Assembly: GCA_963974715.1 (NCBI GenBank)
Contig: CAXBDK010000018.1
Span: 18,482 to 82,481 of the forward strand
DNA: 64,000 nucleotides
Direction: 5' to 3'
From: Sediminicola sp963974715
GTDB taxonomy: Bacteria; Bacteroidota; Bacteroidia; Flavobacteriales; Flavobacteriaceae
The translations under genes and the position numbers were made by a program. Shown piece after piece: positions 37,201 to 45,656 of the stretch (positions are counted from its first letter, which is position 1; every line of letters starts with the position of its first letter). The notes beneath the pieces were generated by a model. That model saw nothing but the letters and a program-made list of their open reading frames with translations. It did no database searches and was not told the DNA's origin.

Positions 37201-37490
37201 AAGACAATGGCCCTTTTTGTGGCATTCCAACCGGCAGTTGTTATTCCCGCTGGTAAGGAACCATTATAGCCCAAGGCGTCATTGGTAGAATACGAGTCAA
37301 TAATGGATACCGTGAAATCCGTAATATCCTGGGTTGCCGACACGGTTAAGGTGGGATCGATGACCGTTGCATTATTACTGGTAATGTTGGTCTGTGATTC
37401 TGTACCACTTACAATGATCTGTCCCTGTGGGCTGGCCAAATTGGGTAGAAATGATAACGCTAATAATAATAACAGGAGTCGCATGTTCAT
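33783..37490 (-). CDS. T9SS type-B sorting-domain adhesin 3 (C-type-lectin/Ig/TIG/cadherin-like head, TSP3 stalk)
   Basis: Secreted protein of 1235 residues with signal peptide MNMRLLLLLLALSFLPNLASPQ. Domains in order: an N-terminal beta region (about 25-130), a C-type-lectin-like domain (about 135-295, with AARNAAAS... LTSQAEN, WMGGSDD and the late motif WGNNEPNNAGGE...WNDF), Ig-like repeats (about 310-590, recurrent Y-Y-R-A-x-V), a TIG/IPT domain (about 590-670, PTISQFAPTIAGPGKSVVITG), a cadherin-like domain (about 675-765), TSP3 loops (about 770-1140) and the T9SS type-B sorting domain. The lectin fold suggests glycan binding. It sits 21 bases after a truncated PorP and is followed by PorP copy B. 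Confidence 0.93.
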   Translation of the reverse strand: MNMRLLLLLLALSFLPNLASPQGQIIVSGTESQTNITSNNATVIDPTLTVSATQDITDFTVSIIDSYSTNDALGYNGSLPAGITTAGWNATKRAIVFEGTKTAAEWQSFLRNVTITTANVCSPESRKVSFIAGETFYNPLNGHFYKITTNPSNWIPARNAAASTSYYGLQGYLVTLTSQAENTFVSRLIGQNSWMGGSDDYQEINNALGYTLYADQSASEGKFYWVTGPEKGVQLTTFNGNGNQISSVYQNWGNNEPNNAGGEQFLHIYAANAQWNDFANTQTIYGIVEYGGMPGDYSQSDTQFTKDIYIQGAANSSITGGNVTVCSGANSTTLTLGAFDGSVLRWESSVDNFISAGTPISNTTLNLTVDNITETRYYRAVVNVLSPISCSSLVTSSTPIFVNNPISGNVFAVNSSLCAGSDVELYLSGQQGDVQKWQRSIDNTNWTDIASTSPTLIETISDIGTMYYRAFVQVPGCGAAVVSASKSITVVSGTPPQGGSLSSNTHFSGTNSGTLTLTGHTGTITKWQRSNDGGLVWIDIVNTNPTYNYSNTTNLTLYRVLVSNGSCGSSYSTVGSVNITYLPTISQFAPTIAGPGKSVVITGTNFENVTSVSIGNANAASFTINSNSQITAIVSADAASGDVSVTNLAGSATLDGFIFNAPPTDFELSPDEIEENNTLNQPVGIFTASDVDLGDTLMYSLVSGTGDDDNANFVISGSELRANIIFDFESKPLHSIRVAVTDSAGNTVETIMEVAILDYPDDDGDGVLDLEDLCPNTPSGETVDGNGCSEIEKDTDGDTINDAVDNCPTASNTDQADLDNDGSGDICDEDIDGDGTLNGEDAFPNDPNEDTDSDGDGTGDNGDGDVDGDGTPNGEDAFPNDPNEDTDSDGDGTGDNADAFPNDPNEDTDSDGDGTGDNADAFPNDPNEDTDSDGDGTGDNADAFPNDPNEDTDSDGDGTGDNSDAFPNDPTLSADSDGDGIPDGEDAFPNDPDEHLDTDGDGVGDNSDPDMDGDGIPNGEDEFPLEAGTDMDGDGVDDAADQCPGTPAGETVDAVGCSDTQTDTDGDGTNDANDAFPNDANEDTDSDGDGTGDNADAFPNDPTVSADSDGDGIPDGIDNCPLAHNPGQEDRDGDGLGDVCDTVVLDVARAFTPDGDGINDTWTIHNIGNYPNSLVRVFNSWGKEVFSARNYQNDWDGRYKDLSNKLPDAGSYYFQIDLEGDGKVDSDGWLYITSK
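33829..34601 (-). repeat. 773-bp direct repeat (copy 2; copy 1 at 24939-25711)
   Basis: Partner of the adhesin 1 block at offset 8890. It overlaps the 1369-bp repeat by about 419 bases, so the sorting domain exists in three near-identical copies. Confidence 0.85.
34585..34914 (-). repeat. Tandem 66-bp TSP3 repeats in adhesin 3
   Basis: TCGTTCGG recurs at 34585, 34651, 34717, 34783 and 34849, 66 bases apart, as in adhesin 1. The unit after 34849 is longer because an extra GDGDVDGDGTPN loop is inserted. Confidence 0.9.
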
Positions 37491-37511
37491 AAAGTTGTTG
37501 GTTTGTATGGT

Positions 37512-37778
37512 TTATTGATCGTTTTTTGATTTCAGGGTTTGTATGTTGTTGCCGAGCGAGGTCCCCAAGGAGACCGCCTCAGCACTCGGGGCGTCCTTGA
37601 TGCCCGTCCACTGCTGGCGGAAGGGGATGGCAGCCACCGTCTCCCCGTCCCCAACATAGGCCGGGTTGTACACGTTCATATGGTACATGTAGTGGGTGAT
37701 CGCCCCTTCCTGTTGGGAATGGGCCGATGCGCAGGGCAAGAAAAGTAAAAGCGTAAGGATCTTGTGGGCAACTTTCAT
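37512..37778 (-). pseudogene. Truncated PorP/SprF gene
   Basis: An 88-residue frame that matches the first about 75 residues of the full PorP copies: signal peptide ending CASAHSQQEG, HYMYHMNVYNPAYVG and FRQQWTGIKDAPSAEA, then diverges to NNIQTLKSKNDQ and stops. It is not identical to the two full copies (for example one residue shorter at AYVG-DGET), so it is an older relative. The leader before its ATG (ACCAAACGAAACTGTC) resembles the leader of the intact copies (ACCAAACAAAATATCC). No barrel remains, so it is non-functional. Adhesin 3 begins 21 bases downstream. Confidence 0.88.
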
Positions 37779-38413
37779 TTTTGACAGTTTCGTTTGGTTG
37801 ATAAAATGGGTCAATTGGAAATGGTACGGTACTGGACGTTCTTGGATATGGTATATGCCCGCATCTTTAAATTGGCGCCGCCGGTGGTCGTACTTACTTG
37901 ATTTGATAATAGGAACAGTATAGACATAACGGTATTATTTGGTCTGACATTTTGGTTCCTTCAAGAACGGGAAGAATTGTAAGAACGCATACGGAAAATG
38001 CCTACATTCATGATTTTGCAGAAATCAATAAGTGTTTTTAATAAATCAATAAGCCCTTAAAACTCTTTCGAGATCATAACGTACCGTCCGGCCCTCCATT
38101 TTCGATTTCCAGTGGGACCACTTTAATACACAAATTGCAGTTACATCAAAAAAATGTAGGTAGACAGCCTCGGTACTGAGAATAAAATAACCGATCCGCA
38201 AAGGCCTGTCCGCCCCTGGCGGAAACACGGGCGGACATGGAGCATGGACATCCTGATAATTGTGCAAAAGCCTTCCCATAGATGTATCATCCGGGTTCCA
38301 CAACAATTGGAATCTGAGCATTCCGTCTGAATTATATATCCGCTTTAACTTAAGTGAAAAAAAAAGTGATAGGGCCAGACTACTTTTGTCACAGAATCCA
38401 AAATATATAAAAT
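37779..38413. other. Intergenic region upstream of the adhesin array, with a GC-rich hairpin
   Basis: About 630 bases. Because the intact PorP genes follow an adhesin, a lost adhesin may once have occupied this side, but no sorting domain is recognisable. GTCCGCCC (38208-38215) and GGGCGGAC (38229-38236) form an 8-bp perfect hairpin stem with a smaller nested one, resembling dispersed GC-rich repeats of flavobacterial genomes. A minus-strand frame (38046-38474) overlaps the next gene antisense and is not called. Confidence 0.4.
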
Positions 38414-38992
38414 ATGTCCACAGTAAATCTTGATCCCCTACAAACGATGGACCACCTTGAAACACCGAAGGCATTTCGGAAATTGTATTATGCCCGTGCG
38501 GTATTTTCCATTATATGGGTGCTTTTGGTCTTCACCTTTGCCGAAAAGAATACGTTCATTACAAATATGTTATTTATTATCTACCCTGCATGGGACGCCT
38601 TTGCTACGTTCCTGGATATAAAAATAGACAACAGGGAGTCCAAAGTGCCCCAATATGTGAATTTGGCCATAAGTGCCACAACAACGATCGGGGTACTATT
38701 AGCACTCTTAAAAGAACTTCCTACCGCCCTGATCGTGATAGGCATTTGGGCCATTGTAACGGGGCTGATCCAACTCGTACTGGCAATACGACGCAGAAAA
38801 CTGTTGGGGGGCCAATGGCCCATGATCATCAGTGGGGGACAGTCTATGATCGGGGGAAGCTCCTTTATAATTTTAGCCGACTCCCCTACCATGGGAATGC
38901 ACAGTTTGGCCGGTTATGCAGCTTTTGGGGCATTCTACTTTCTTCTTTCCGCTATCAGGTTGACCCTTGGGAACAAAAAGAACAAACATTAA
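38414..38992 (+). CDS. HdeD/DUF308-like membrane protein
   Basis: Integral membrane protein of 192 residues with about six helices arranged as in the HdeD/DUF308 group (AISATTTIGVLLALLKELPTA in parts, IGIWAIVTGLIQLVLAIRRRK, then GAFYFLLSAIRLTLG). HdeD is linked to acid stress in enterobacteria, but the Bacteroidota proteins are not characterised. Translation begins just after an AT-rich leader at 38400. A Crp/Fnr-type regulator gene starts 64 bases after its stop on the same strand and may be co-transcribed. Confidence 0.8.
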   Translation: MSTVNLDPLQTMDHLETPKAFRKLYYARAVFSIIWVLLVFTFAEKNTFITNMLFIIYPAWDAFATFLDIKIDNRESKVPQYVNLAISATTTIGVLLALLKELPTALIVIGIWAIVTGLIQLVLAIRRRKLLGGQWPMIISGGQSMIGGSSFIILADSPTMGMHSLAGYAAFGAFYFLLSAIRLTLGNKKNKH

Positions 38993-39056
38993 AAATCCCA
39001 TCGATTTCTTATCTTGCCCAATGATCAGCTCAACGGTATTAACAAAATAAGTGGGT

Positions 39057-39665
39057 ATGGACGACGATATCATGGAATTAAAAAAATCCCTTTATGGGTT
39101 CTCTGGATTATCCGAAGAGGATTTCTTATTTGGGGAGCCATTTTGGTACCGTCGTACCATAAAGAAAGGGGATTTTTTTAACACACAGGGAATCGTCTGC
39201 AAAGAACTGGGATATATTACCAAAGGACTCTTCCGTCTATATCGTTATGACGATGGTGCCGAGGAAGAGCGAAACCTAAACTTCTTTTCCGAAAATCAAT
39301 TTTTGTCCTCCTTTCCCAGCTTTGTGGCGCAATATCCCTGTTCGTATTTTATAGAGGCACTGGAAGATTCCGAATATCTGGCCATAAAACATGAACATCT
39401 ACAACAACTATATGAAAGATCGAATACCTGGAACAGCTTTGGCAGAAAACTTGCGGAAGGCAATATCATCCGGTCCCAGATACGTATAGACTCCCTGCTT
39501 TTTCTGAACCACGAACAGCAATATGTGCAATTATTGGAGGAACATCCCACTATTGCCGAGCGTGTTCCCTTATACCATATCTCCTCCTATCTGGGGATCA
39601 AAAATCCGTCATTGAGCAGGATCAGAAAGCGGATCAGGGAAAAAAAAGCGGTCCCACCCTTATAA
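39057..39665 (+). CDS. Crp/Fnr-family transcriptional regulator
   Basis: Regulator of 202 residues. The cyclic-nucleotide-binding-like domain (about 15-125) has the usual KKGDFFNTQGIVCKELGYITKGLFR pattern, read in two parts, and the C-terminal helix-turn-helix contains LYHISSYLGIKNPSLSRIRKRI. No Fe-S Cys cluster is visible, so it is not a true Fnr. I start at ATG 39057 rather than the GTG two codons upstream. The effector is unknown; the HdeD-like gene upstream is a possible target. Confidence 0.93.
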   Translation: MDDDIMELKKSLYGFSGLSEEDFLFGEPFWYRRTIKKGDFFNTQGIVCKELGYITKGLFRLYRYDDGAEEERNLNFFSENQFLSSFPSFVAQYPCSYFIEALEDSEYLAIKHEHLQQLYERSNTWNSFGRKLAEGNIIRSQIRIDSLLFLNHEQQYVQLLEEHPTIAERVPLYHISSYLGIKNPSLSRIRKRIREKKAVPPL

Positions 39666-40344
39666 CATCATTAAGGCATTACAATTTTGAAAGAAAACAA
39701 CCCACATGTTGCTTTCCAAAATAAGGGAAGTGTCAAGGGCGGTGCAAAGACTTGGGCCAGATTGTCGACCTTCTTCCCAAAGGTACCAATACCTCATCAA
39801 GAGGAACCCGTCCTACCGATAACGTTGTTTTGAAGGAGTTTTTTCCCGAACCACCTCCTCGCTCCTTCCCCATCGTTGCTATTCCAAAAATTAGGTGCAC
39901 GTTTCTAAGTGAAAGACACCTTTAAACCCTGATATTGCGACTATTTGGCACCTTTACACCTTCCCTTCCATTTGGATCAAACTAATTAGCGATTAGACCC
40001 TTTGTTTAATGTTTCTTGGCATTTCTTTGGCAATTGAAGCCTTTCTATTGAACAAAATCGTAAGAAGGCCGTTCGATATATAGCAATTTCCATTCTTTTC
40101 TATTGACGCATTGCCCTACGAAAAAAATGGATATTTTTATCGTGAACGAAAATGGATAAAAAAGATATTCGGTAACCTAGCAGAAACATGCGGACAAATG
40201 TACGTCACTACATACAATTGCCCCCCTTGTTCCGGTCCCGATGGGGGTCAGCAAAATTTCCGCTGTATCCGATCTTATGTTTTTTTGTAATTCACAACTG
40301 CTCCAATCAAAAAAATTTCAAAGAATACCTTTAAATAATTTTCC
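39666..40344. other. Long intergenic region, nothing recognised
   Basis: About 680 bases, the longest gap in the window. I saw no conserved frame on either strand, no tRNA-like fold and no strong terminator. Bases 40080-40160 are AT-rich and may belong to the promoter of the receiver/kinase operon. Confidence 0.35.
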
Positions 40345-40794
40345 ATGAAGAAAGACCAATACACCCTTTTATTAGCGGATGACGACGAGGATGATATCGA
40401 CCTGTTCCAAGAGGCCCTTACGGACCTATCCATTTCGGGAAGCCTGGTAACGGTCAACGATGGTGTGCAGCTTATGGAATACTTATCGGACAATCTCCCC
40501 GATATCCTTTTTCTAGACCTGAACATGCCACTAAAAAGTGGCTTGGAATGCTTGACGGAAATAAAATCGTCAGACAGGTTAAAAAAACTGCCGATTGTCA
40601 TCTTTTCCACTTCAATAGAAATGGATATGGCCGATACCCTTTATGAAAATGGTGCGAGTTATTATGTTCAAAAACCGAACGAATTCGCAAAACTGAAAAA
40701 TGTAATCGAGAATTCACTGAGCTTGATCACCAAAGACCGGTCACAACATTCTACAAGAGATCAATTTATACTACAATCCCGAATACCGCAATAA
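40345..40794 (+). CDS. Response-regulator receiver protein coupled to PAS kinase
   Basis: Single receiver domain of 149 residues with D12-D13 in the acidic pocket, phospho-acceptor D58 (LFLDLNMP), FSTS and the Lys of VQKPNEF. No output domain. Its stop codon shares one base with the start of the downstream histidine kinase, so the two are translated together and it is very probably that kinase's partner. Similar to the orphan receiver at 19897. Confidence 0.95.
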   Translation: MKKDQYTLLLADDDEDDIDLFQEALTDLSISGSLVTVNDGVQLMEYLSDNLPDILFLDLNMPLKSGLECLTEIKSSDRLKKLPIVIFSTSIEMDMADTLYENGASYYVQKPNEFAKLKNVIENSLSLITKDRSQHSTRDQFILQSRIPQ

Positions 40795-43652
40795 TGGAAG
40801 GTGCAACCAAAGAACCCTATTTCCTTACGAGCGGAGGGGAAATGGGAACACTCATTAGGGCCAAAAATTGGTGCGGTACCCCTTTGGGACATCCCGATGC
40901 CTGGCCACAAAGCCTTAAGACGATGGTCGCTACCATGTTGGACAACCCTTTTGGGATGTGCATTGCATGGGGAACGGAACGAACACAGCTATACAATGAT
41001 GGGTATCGGGCAATTTTGGGCCAAAAAAAGCATCCGAAGGCCTTGGGTGTCGGCGCCCATGAAACATTTTCTGAAATCTGGCACATCATGGGACCAATAT
41101 TCGATGGGGCCATGAACGGAAAGGCAAGTGGTTTTCGGGATTTTCTGTTACCATTGAACAGAAATGGGTCCGAAGAAAAATGTTATTTCGATTTTTCGTG
41201 CGGTCCCATACGGACCGGCGACGGAGAAATAGCGGGGGTACTGCTTACTATCAATGAAACCACGGAAAAAAAACGGGTAACAACGGCGTTGGAGGAAAGT
41301 AACGCACGATTTATAAATAATATCATGCAGGCCCCTGTAGCCATGTGTGTCTTTAGGGGCAGGGAGCATGTAGTGGAGATCGCGAACGGAAAAATGCTGG
41401 AGCTGTGGGGCACAAGTGGGCAACAAGTTATGAACAGGCCCATTTTTGAAGGTCTGCCCGAAGCAAAAGATCAAGGTCTGGAGATCTTGATGGACACTGT
41501 TTTTACAACGGGAGAAAAATTTGTGGCAAATGAACGTATGGTCCATTTACCACGTAACGGAAAAATTGAAACGACCTATCTAAATTTTGTATATGAAGCC
41601 CTCAAAGAAACCGACGGGTCCATTTCGGGTATCGTAGCAATAGCCATAGAAGTAACCGATCAGGTCCTGGCCCGTTCCATCGTGGAGGAAAGTGAACAAA
41701 AAGTGCGCGCCATGGTCGCAAGCGCCCCATTTCCCATAGCTGTATATGCCGGGGATGAAATGCGCGTGGAGCTGGCCAACGAATCCATCATCAATATATG
41801 GGGAAAGGGCAAGAATGTCATTGGCAAGTCGTTCAGGGATGTGTTGCCGGAACTGGCCGATCAAATGGTGTTCCAACAGATCAAAAATGTGTACACCACT
41901 GGACAATCTTTCCATACACGAAATACACCACTTGATCTGGTGGTGGATAAGAAACTACAAACCTTTTACTTTAATTACAGCTTTACGCCCCTTTACGATA
42001 TCAACGGAAAGATCTATGGAGTGATGAACACTGGGGTAGACCTGACCGACCTGAATTCCGCCAAGAAAAAGATCGAAGAAAGTGAAAAGCGGTTCCGATT
42101 TCTCACAGAGAGCATTCCGCAGTTGATCTGGGAAACGGACAATGCGGGAAATACGTTGTTCACCTCCCGAAAATGGATAGAATATGCCGGTGTACAGCCA
42201 TTGGCGACAGCGGACCTGAACACTTTGATACACGCAGAGGATTTTGATAAAAATGCCCAATTGTGGAGGCAAAGTCTTGCTACGGGAGATGTGTACAAGA
42301 GCGACCTGAGGATACGGGACAGGTCCGGAAATTACCGATGGCACTCCGGAGTTGGGGAACCCGTTATAGATCCCGACAACAAAATCGTTAAATGGGTGTT
42401 CGCATTTACGGACATACAGACCGAACGATCATTTACCCAAGAATTGGAGAAAAAAGTTTTCGAACGTACAAAAGAACTCAGCCAATTGAACGAATCCCTT
42501 CAAAAAAGTGAGGAACGCTACCATTTAATGGTCGCGGAGGTACAGGACTATGCAATATTGTACCTAGATCCAATGGGAACGATAGAAAACTGGAACATGG
42601 GGGCCGAAAAAATTAAGGGATATAAGGCGGAAGAAATCATCGGAAAAAACTTTTCGAATTTTTATACAGCAAAAGACCGGAAAAGTAACCTTCCCCAAAC
42701 ACTCCTCAAACGGGCAAAAGAAACAGGTAAGGCCGTTCAGGAAGGATGGCGGATGCGGAAAGATGGAAGTCTATTTTGGGCAAGTGTCGTCATTACCGCT
42801 GTCCACAACAGAAAAAATGAAGTCATCGGCTTTTCAAAATTTACGCACGACCTTACGGAAAAGAAAAAGACCGAAGATAAACTAAGGCTAAATGCGCTGG
42901 AACTGGAACAAAAAAACGGGGAGCTCGAAAAAATGAACAAAGAACTCCAGTCCTTTGCCTATATCTCAAGCCATGACCTACAGGAACCCCTAAGAAAGAT
43001 CCAAACTTTCTCTAACCTGATAATGGAAAGGGAATCAACCAATTTATCGGAATTCGGGAAGGACAAATTCCGCAGAATGTGCAATGCCGCACATCGCATG
43101 CAGATATTGATCAACGACCTGCTGGCCTTTTCCCGGACAAACGTACAGGAAAGAAATTTTGAAAAAATTGATGTGGCCACGATCATCGCTGCCGTAAAAC
43201 AAGATCTGAAAGAAGAACTGGAACAGAAACAGGCAAGCATTGAAATATCCAATACCTGTGAGGTGCACATTATCCCGTTCCAATTCAGACAGTTGCTGCA
43301 CAATCTTATAAGCAACTCCCTCAAATTTTCTAAACCCAATCTCGCTCCCTGTATTAGGATCGATAGTGAAATCAATACCGCCGCTTCCTTCGATAATAGT
43401 CGACTTTCGAGCGGAACACTGTACTGCCATATCCGTATTTCCGATAATGGGATCGGATTCGAACAGGAATATAATGAAAAGATTTTTGAAGTGTTCCAGC
43501 GGCTGCACGGAAGGAGCGCCTACCAAGGAACGGGAGTGGGCCTTGCCATTGTAAAGAAAATCGTGGATAACCACAACGGTATCATCACGGCCAAGGGAGA
43601 ACCCAACTACGGGGCAACCTTTGATATTTACATTCCCGTGCCGGCGGTCTGA
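40794..43652 (+). CDS. Multi-PAS sensor histidine kinase
   Basis: Soluble kinase of 952 residues with no membrane segments, so it senses an internal signal. About five PAS domains in tandem (starting near residues 25, 170, 300, 430 and 580), the last four linked by S-E-x-R/K helical junctions (EESEKRFRFLTESIPQLIW; KSEERYHLMVAEVQDYAIL). HisKA has the phospho-acceptor in AYISSHDLQEPLRKIQ (His about 726). The ATPase domain has NLISNSLKFSK, ISDNGIGFEQ and GTGVGLAIVKKIV. This phytochrome-like HisKA type typically pairs with Rcp1-like receivers such as the upstream gene. Ligands are unknown. Confidence 0.95.
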   Translation: MEGATKEPYFLTSGGEMGTLIRAKNWCGTPLGHPDAWPQSLKTMVATMLDNPFGMCIAWGTERTQLYNDGYRAILGQKKHPKALGVGAHETFSEIWHIMGPIFDGAMNGKASGFRDFLLPLNRNGSEEKCYFDFSCGPIRTGDGEIAGVLLTINETTEKKRVTTALEESNARFINNIMQAPVAMCVFRGREHVVEIANGKMLELWGTSGQQVMNRPIFEGLPEAKDQGLEILMDTVFTTGEKFVANERMVHLPRNGKIETTYLNFVYEALKETDGSISGIVAIAIEVTDQVLARSIVEESEQKVRAMVASAPFPIAVYAGDEMRVELANESIINIWGKGKNVIGKSFRDVLPELADQMVFQQIKNVYTTGQSFHTRNTPLDLVVDKKLQTFYFNYSFTPLYDINGKIYGVMNTGVDLTDLNSAKKKIEESEKRFRFLTESIPQLIWETDNAGNTLFTSRKWIEYAGVQPLATADLNTLIHAEDFDKNAQLWRQSLATGDVYKSDLRIRDRSGNYRWHSGVGEPVIDPDNKIVKWVFAFTDIQTERSFTQELEKKVFERTKELSQLNESLQKSEERYHLMVAEVQDYAILYLDPMGTIENWNMGAEKIKGYKAEEIIGKNFSNFYTAKDRKSNLPQTLLKRAKETGKAVQEGWRMRKDGSLFWASVVITAVHNRKNEVIGFSKFTHDLTEKKKTEDKLRLNALELEQKNGELEKMNKELQSFAYISSHDLQEPLRKIQTFSNLIMERESTNLSEFGKDKFRRMCNAAHRMQILINDLLAFSRTNVQERNFEKIDVATIIAAVKQDLKEELEQKQASIEISNTCEVHIIPFQFRQLLHNLISNSLKFSKPNLAPCIRIDSEINTAASFDNSRLSSGTLYCHIRISDNGIGFEQEYNEKIFEVFQRLHGRSAYQGTGVGLAIVKKIVDNHNGIITAKGEPNYGATFDIYIPVPAV

Positions 43653-43793
43653 TATTTATTTCCTTTTGCCAATAGGAGAAAACGATCGCCAAGGAGAACC
43701 AACACGCTCGGATTACAAATACGGACCATTGAGCGTACTAAAAATACCATGCGTCGCTAAATGCGGTACAGCGCAACGTCCACCGTTGTCCAT

Positions 43794-43816
43794 AAAAAAA
43801 GACCGCAATTGCGGTC
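43794..43816 (-). terminator. Rho-independent terminator of the PepSY-like gene
   Basis: GACCGCAA/TTGCGGTC (43801-43816) is a perfect 16-base palindrome. On the minus strand it is followed by seven T residues (43794-43800 are A on the plus strand). It lies 26 bases beyond the stop of the minus-strand gene. Confidence 0.85.
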
Positions 43817-43841
43817 TCTTATTGTTCAAGAATATGTTTGA

Positions 43842-44153
43842 TTACATATCTATCCAATTCCCATCCTTATCGGCATACAATACACCTTGGGTACCGTCTT
43901 CCAACGCAACTTCCAATTTATACTGCTCGGCCTCGTTTACGCTCGCCTTGTTGATAGTGGCGGTTGGATAGTTCTGTGATACCGCGGCGGTAATGGCCTC
44001 TGGCAGTTCACTGGATTCTATCTCGGTAAAATTGTCCTGGGTGGCCTCTTGGGCGGTGGCCTGTGTGGCGTCGTCCTGTGGCGCCCCTGTTTCCTGTGCA
44101 AATGCTGTCATACTTCCCAATGCCAATGCGGCTACGAATAATATCTTTTTCAT
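43842..44153 (-). CDS. Small secreted PepSY-like protein
   Basis: Protein of 103 residues. The start at 44153 begins a signal peptide (MKKILFVAALALGSMTAFAQ). A Thr/Gln/Asp-rich linker (about 22-45) is followed by one PepSY-like/BLIP-like domain (SELPEAITAAVSQNYPTATI, then YKLEVALEDGTQGVLYADK). Such proteins are periplasmic and often accompany two-component systems, but the function is not established. Monocistronic with its own terminator. Confidence 0.85.
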   Translation of the reverse strand: MKKILFVAALALGSMTAFAQETGAPQDDATQATAQEATQDNFTEIESSELPEAITAAVSQNYPTATINKASVNEAEQYKLEVALEDGTQGVLYADKDGNWIDM

Positions 44154-44429
44154 GATGTGAAATTTTATATGGTTAAACTTGATAGGTATATTGAAATAAA
44201 TATGCCAGATCATCCCTAACTCCACTAATTACGAATAACCCGTTTATAATCAGATAACTATAGCACCTTTCGTGATTTGTACCGAAATACAACAGTGTGT
44301 ATTTCTGTGTAGTCCCGTAAAATATCGGGTAGTCTTTACACGGCAAGTGTCCATTGGACGGGTTAGGGACAGTGCGACAAGTAAAACTTACTCCTATAGG
44401 GGCCAAACAGGACCTACCCAATATGTCCC

Positions 44430-45656
44430 CTAAAAACTTTTAAGTGAAATTACCGCAGTGCGGACTTGTGATATCCCATTTTCGGAATCGGTCCATGCAA
44501 AATAAATATGATCGTCCGCCCGTTCCATTTGGGGGAATCCACTGCTCCTGGAACCGTCCATGGGGGCGACAGGGATGGGGACCGATCTGGTACCGGAACT
44601 GTTTACTTTCACGACCTGAAGATGGACCTTTCCATTTACGGTTGCCATCCAGCTTATAAGGGCATTTTGCCCATCCAGCAATTCAATGTCCACCCTGCCG
44701 AGGGCAAGGTCGTCTACCAAGATCGGCTCCGAAAAATCTTCGCCCCCGTTTTGGGAGAAGGCCACCTTTACTTTTGGTGCGCCGTTTGCCGCGGTAAACC
44801 AGGCCACGGCCACATTGTTGCCGATGGCATCCACTTTGGGGCCATTGACCGGACAGCCATTTATTTCCCATCCGTCATCATGGACAGGTTTGGGTACGGT
44901 CCATTGCCCGTTTACCCGCCTGCCAATGGCGATATCCCTAATTTCTTGGTCCGTCCGGTCCCTGTATACCACTATAGGCCCGTTATCGGTCATTGCCGTG
45001 GTGGTCTGGCAGCAACTACAGGTCTTTCCATCCAGCAGAAATTCGTTGCGTACCGAGCCATCGGGCGATACCTCCGCCACCCTTATGCCCATGGAACCTT
45101 CATGGCCATCATGTCCGTGGCCATTGTGGGATTGCATTTCCCTGCCGTCCAGCCACGTAATAAAAAAAGAATTTTCCAAATAAGGAATCGCCGAGACAAA
45201 ACCGTGTTCGGTCTTTGTCCCATCGGTATGTAAGGGCAGATCGGTACGCCATTCGGAGGTTCCCTCGGAAAGTAGGTTGAGTGCGATATCATAGGCAAAG
45301 GTCTCTTTTGAGGACTTGCGAAGAATATGGGACATTAAATTTCCGTTGTTTTCCGAAATAGCAGGGAAGTCGGCCCAATTTACGAACCACTCCGTTCCCC
45401 GTATAATTTCCTTGGGCGATCCCCACTTTCCTTCGATCAATTGGGAATAGTTCAACTGTGCCGTGCTATCGTTTATTTGTTCGACCCATGATAAAAACAA
45501 TTTACCGTCATTGCCGAAGAGATAGGGCAAGGAGGTTCCCGATCCGCCGGAAAAAGCAAGATTTTCCACCACCACCGTTTCCCTTTCCTTATGATTGCAG
45601 GAAACAAATATTCCCATTAAGGTAACCATCAATAAGCTTGTACCGTGTCCCATCAT
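44430..45656 (-). CDS. Sialidase/BNR-like propeller lipoprotein with CxCC and His-rich motifs
   Basis: Lipoprotein of 408 residues. The start at 45656 (ATGA overlap with the TlpA stop) is preferred over an ATG at 45698. The signal ends GIFVSC, so Cys is lipidated. The body is a repeated beta pattern of a sialidase-like propeller (SLPYLFGNDGKLFLSWVEQ; VAFSQNGGEDFSEP; YFAWTDSENG). Inside it are a His-rich stretch MQSHNGHGHDGHEG (about 188-201) and a CSCC cluster (about 228-231, DGKTCSCCQT), suggesting metal binding or redox chemistry. It lacks the obvious catalytic set of sialidases, so I do not call it a glycosidase. Translationally coupled to the TlpA thioredoxin upstream. Confidence 0.8.
   Translation of the reverse strand: MMGHGTSLLMVTLMGIFVSCNHKERETVVVENLAFSGGSGTSLPYLFGNDGKLFLSWVEQINDSTAQLNYSQLIEGKWGSPKEIIRGTEWFVNWADFPAISENNGNLMSHILRKSSKETFAYDIALNLLSEGTSEWRTDLPLHTDGTKTEHGFVSAIPYLENSFFITWLDGREMQSHNGHGHDGHEGSMGIRVAEVSPDGSVRNEFLLDGKTCSCCQTTTAMTDNGPIVVYRDRTDQEIRDIAIGRRVNGQWTVPKPVHDDGWEINGCPVNGPKVDAIGNNVAVAWFTAANGAPKVKVAFSQNGGEDFSEPILVDDLALGRVDIELLDGQNALISWMATVNGKVHLQVVKVNSSGTRSVPIPVAPMDGSRSSGFPQMERADDHIYFAWTDSENGISQVRTAVISLKSF

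Noticed and set aside
37811..37927. Minus-strand 38-codon frame starting MSILFLLSNQ just upstream of the truncated PorP
   Set aside because: Too short, no recognised pattern; could be residue of a lost gene but not supportable.
38046..38474. Minus-strand frame of 142 codons
   Set aside because: Overlaps the start of the HdeD-like gene antisense, contains the GC-rich hairpin, and has no signal or known motif.
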